DNA of 64,000 nt from Varroa destructor (Eukaryota; Arthropoda; Arachnida; Mesostigmata; Varroidae). The stretch covers positions 27,990,485 through 28,054,484 of the forward strand of contig NW_019211458.1 of the NCBI RefSeq assembly GCF_002443255.2. The letters are read 5' to 3'. Position 1 is the stretch's first letter. Each line of letters opens with the position of its first letter. The translations under genes and the position numbers were made by a program. The notes under the pieces were generated by a model. That model saw only the letters and a list, made by a program, of their open reading frames with translations, did not search any database and was not told the origin of the DNA. Of this stretch, positions 62,213 through 64,000 are shown in pieces.

Positions 62213-62268
62213 AAAAGCCCTTCCTCATTTAATCCAATATCTATAGAATTAAATGAGGAGAGGCTCTT
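62213..62268. repeat. imperfect hairpin, 21-bp arms and 14-base loop
   Basis: Arms at 62213-62233 and 62248-62268 pair at 18 of 21 positions. The 12 pairs next to the loop (TCCTCATTTAAT with its complement) are perfect, and the three mismatches lie toward the base. This mix of a tight stem near the loop and mismatches lower down is the most miRNA-like of the hairpins seen here, but sequence alone does not show processing. Confidence 0.75.
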
Positions 62269-64000
62269 AATATGTATAAATTCTAAATACATAAATTTGC
62301 TTTATAGCTATTAAATGGAACGGTCTTGAATCGAAGCTTTGCTTAGGACGCGCAAGGATTATAGTTCCTGGTTTTTTTATCGCTCATATGGTAAAAATAT
62401 GCTTTAAATGCATTTCCTCGACTGAAAATTTTGCTTAGGACGTCCCAGCAACGGAACTAATAGGGCAACCGGTTCAAGTAACCGTAGCCACGATTAAAAA
62501 TCGGTCGATTCAATCAATGTACGTTACTGCGACGACGGGTGACCGTGTTCGCAAGCGTCTCAAAAAGTAAGCCGACTCAGCCATTTGAGAAGCCCTTTCT
62601 GTAACAAAAGTAACAAACTATCGCCAACAAGCAAGACAAAATCTAGAGTTAGTCTAAGATGAATTTGCAAAAGCACTTCCTTTGAACATGAATAACATAG
62701 GCTACAGGTATGTTTTGTTTTTACTTCGTGTGATCCTGCCTCATCGGTAGCCACAGCCAGCAGTGACGGTGTATATAAGCATTAGATTATCATAGAACAG
62801 GGCTACGTGCCCTACACAGTCTAAAGTGCCTTGCGCGTCCGACGTCGCTTTTCCGCTTGAATTCGTTGCAGTGCAAAGAAACAAAAGCAGAAAGTGAGGG
62901 AGAGAGAATCAAGCAGCAGCAACACCTCGAGTCAAAAGAAGTTCAACTTTTGATTGTTGGAGACTGCGGCACTTTCTTATTCCTCATTCTTGACGTTCTC
63001 TCAGGGGAGACGGATGCAAGGATTTCTCGCAGCAGCGGTCACACCGGCAGCTATGTCGAGGACGGCAGCACCGCCTACGGCGGCAATAACGTTGGACAGA
63101 AGTGCGTCAGACTCCCGTCACTCGCCGGAGCCTGCCTAGTTTGCTTATTGGTTGGTACTTGACTGGCACAGTCTGCTAGCAGCGAACCCTGGGTCTCTCC
63201 ATTCAGTGATGGGTCCTCCACGCTGCTTTCTCTACAGAAGCAGGCCAATCGGCCGACCTACAAAAGGACCGAGCACGAACATCCACACCTCACCAAAACA
63301 GAACATAGCCAAGTTGCTTAGCGGGAAGAGCAGGCATATTAGGGCCTGCGGCTTCGAGGCACCTTGCTTTTTGAGTTCTGCGGTTCCATCTCTGCCTTTC
63401 TTAGTCACTAGGCCGAACTCATCGAACGGGACCATCAAAAAAGAGATCTGTCAATTGGAAGATATAAAAATACAATCGACTTTTCGTTCGCTTCTTTTTT
63501 TCCGCAACTCTAGATGCCTCTACCTCTCTCACGAACCTTCCACATACATACATCAAAGACGAACCGCTTCCTTCCCTTCAAACCGTCGCGGTTGTGGTGG
63601 CGACGAGCACTGATGAAGTCCCCCCGCCCCCTTCCCCAAAAAACTCGCTGAACTCTTTTCTTATGTCCGACTCGAACCTCAGATTGCTCCAAAAGTACCG
63701 CATTGTTGGCGGTTTGGGCCCACAGGACCTTGGCGGTTCTTGTTGTCATCGAAGTAAGATTGTACTGGATCGCACCGCTGACTGCGCCAGTTCATAGCGG
63801 CTCTCTTTAAACTGGCCGCTCCTCGAACCTCTTCCAAATTGAAGTCTATTTCACAATTCTGAGCGGTTGATGGTGTTCAATGCTTCCCTGTCGCGGCATC
63901 TTCGTCTAGGGAACGCACGTTTTGGAAGTGTTGCTTATTCTTTGCTTGCTTCGCATCGCGAGCGGTGTTTTGCTTACTGAGCTAAAGATGATCAGTAATG
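62269..64000. other. non-coding DNA, GC-richer toward the end
   Basis: AT-rich to 62.8 kb, then about 50% GC. Open frames of 101 codons (62857-63162) and 153 codons (63152-63613), both plus strand, have no recognised domain and no clear splice context. The sequence continues beyond the window end without a boundary feature. Confidence 0.5.
62338..62442 (+). repeat. 13-bp direct repeat
   Basis: TTTGCTTAGGACG lies at 62338-62350 and 62430-62442. The second copy runs into GGACGTCC (62438-62445), which also occurs at 62049-62056. Confidence 0.7.

Noticed and set aside
1..64000. CRISPR array, plasmid or phage functions, rRNA operon
   Set aside because: No regularly spaced repeats, no rRNA-like blocks and no phage or plasmid gene signatures are present.

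Overview
The window looks like nuclear DNA from an animal. Both strands are closed by frequent stop codons. There is no bacterial-style run of adjoining genes and no recognisable rRNA or tRNA. (TA)n, (CT)n, (GA)n and (CAG)n microsatellites are scattered throughout, and composition alternates every 1-3 kb between AT-rich DNA and CpG-containing, GC-richer DNA full of imperfect CAG/CTG/GTT-type triplets. CpG does not look depleted. This fits an arthropod, perhaps a mite or other chelicerate, but no conserved gene identifies the species, so that is only a guess.

I found no intact protein-coding gene. The many open frames of 60-150 codons are about what chance gives in 64 kb read in six frames. 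Only the longest (42.3-43.0 kb and 48.5-49.1 kb, both minus strand) are borderline. The best supported protein traces are old, broken Ty3/Gypsy-like retrotransposon pieces: a Gag-domain fragment (3.66-3.89 kb, minus), a reverse transcriptase/RNase H junction fragment (about 12.42-12.65 kb, minus) and a longer RNase H-to-integrase relic (31.5-33.0 kb, plus). A weaker Gag-like piece lies at 25.9-26.1 kb. All were recognised by eye from family motifs and need a profile search.

A few short stretches resemble exons because an open, varied frame ends at a good splice donor. They are 15.61-15.72, 37.88-38.12 and 41.47-41.56 kb on the plus strand and 48.80-49.00 kb on the minus strand, the last faintly like the GAIN region of adhesion GPCRs. 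They could belong to genes with long introns, but I cannot link them into a transcript.

The most striking non-protein signal is a set of short, nearly perfect hairpins far beyond chance: a double foldback at 37441-37517, a 25-bp perfect stem at 59838-59897, a 25-bp stem with one mismatch at 61078-61131, a 21-bp stem with three mismatches at 62213-62268, and a 13-bp palindrome at 28897-28923. Three of them fall within 2.5 kb of each other. They are the size of pre-miRNA hairpins but could equally be foldbacks made by replication template switching.
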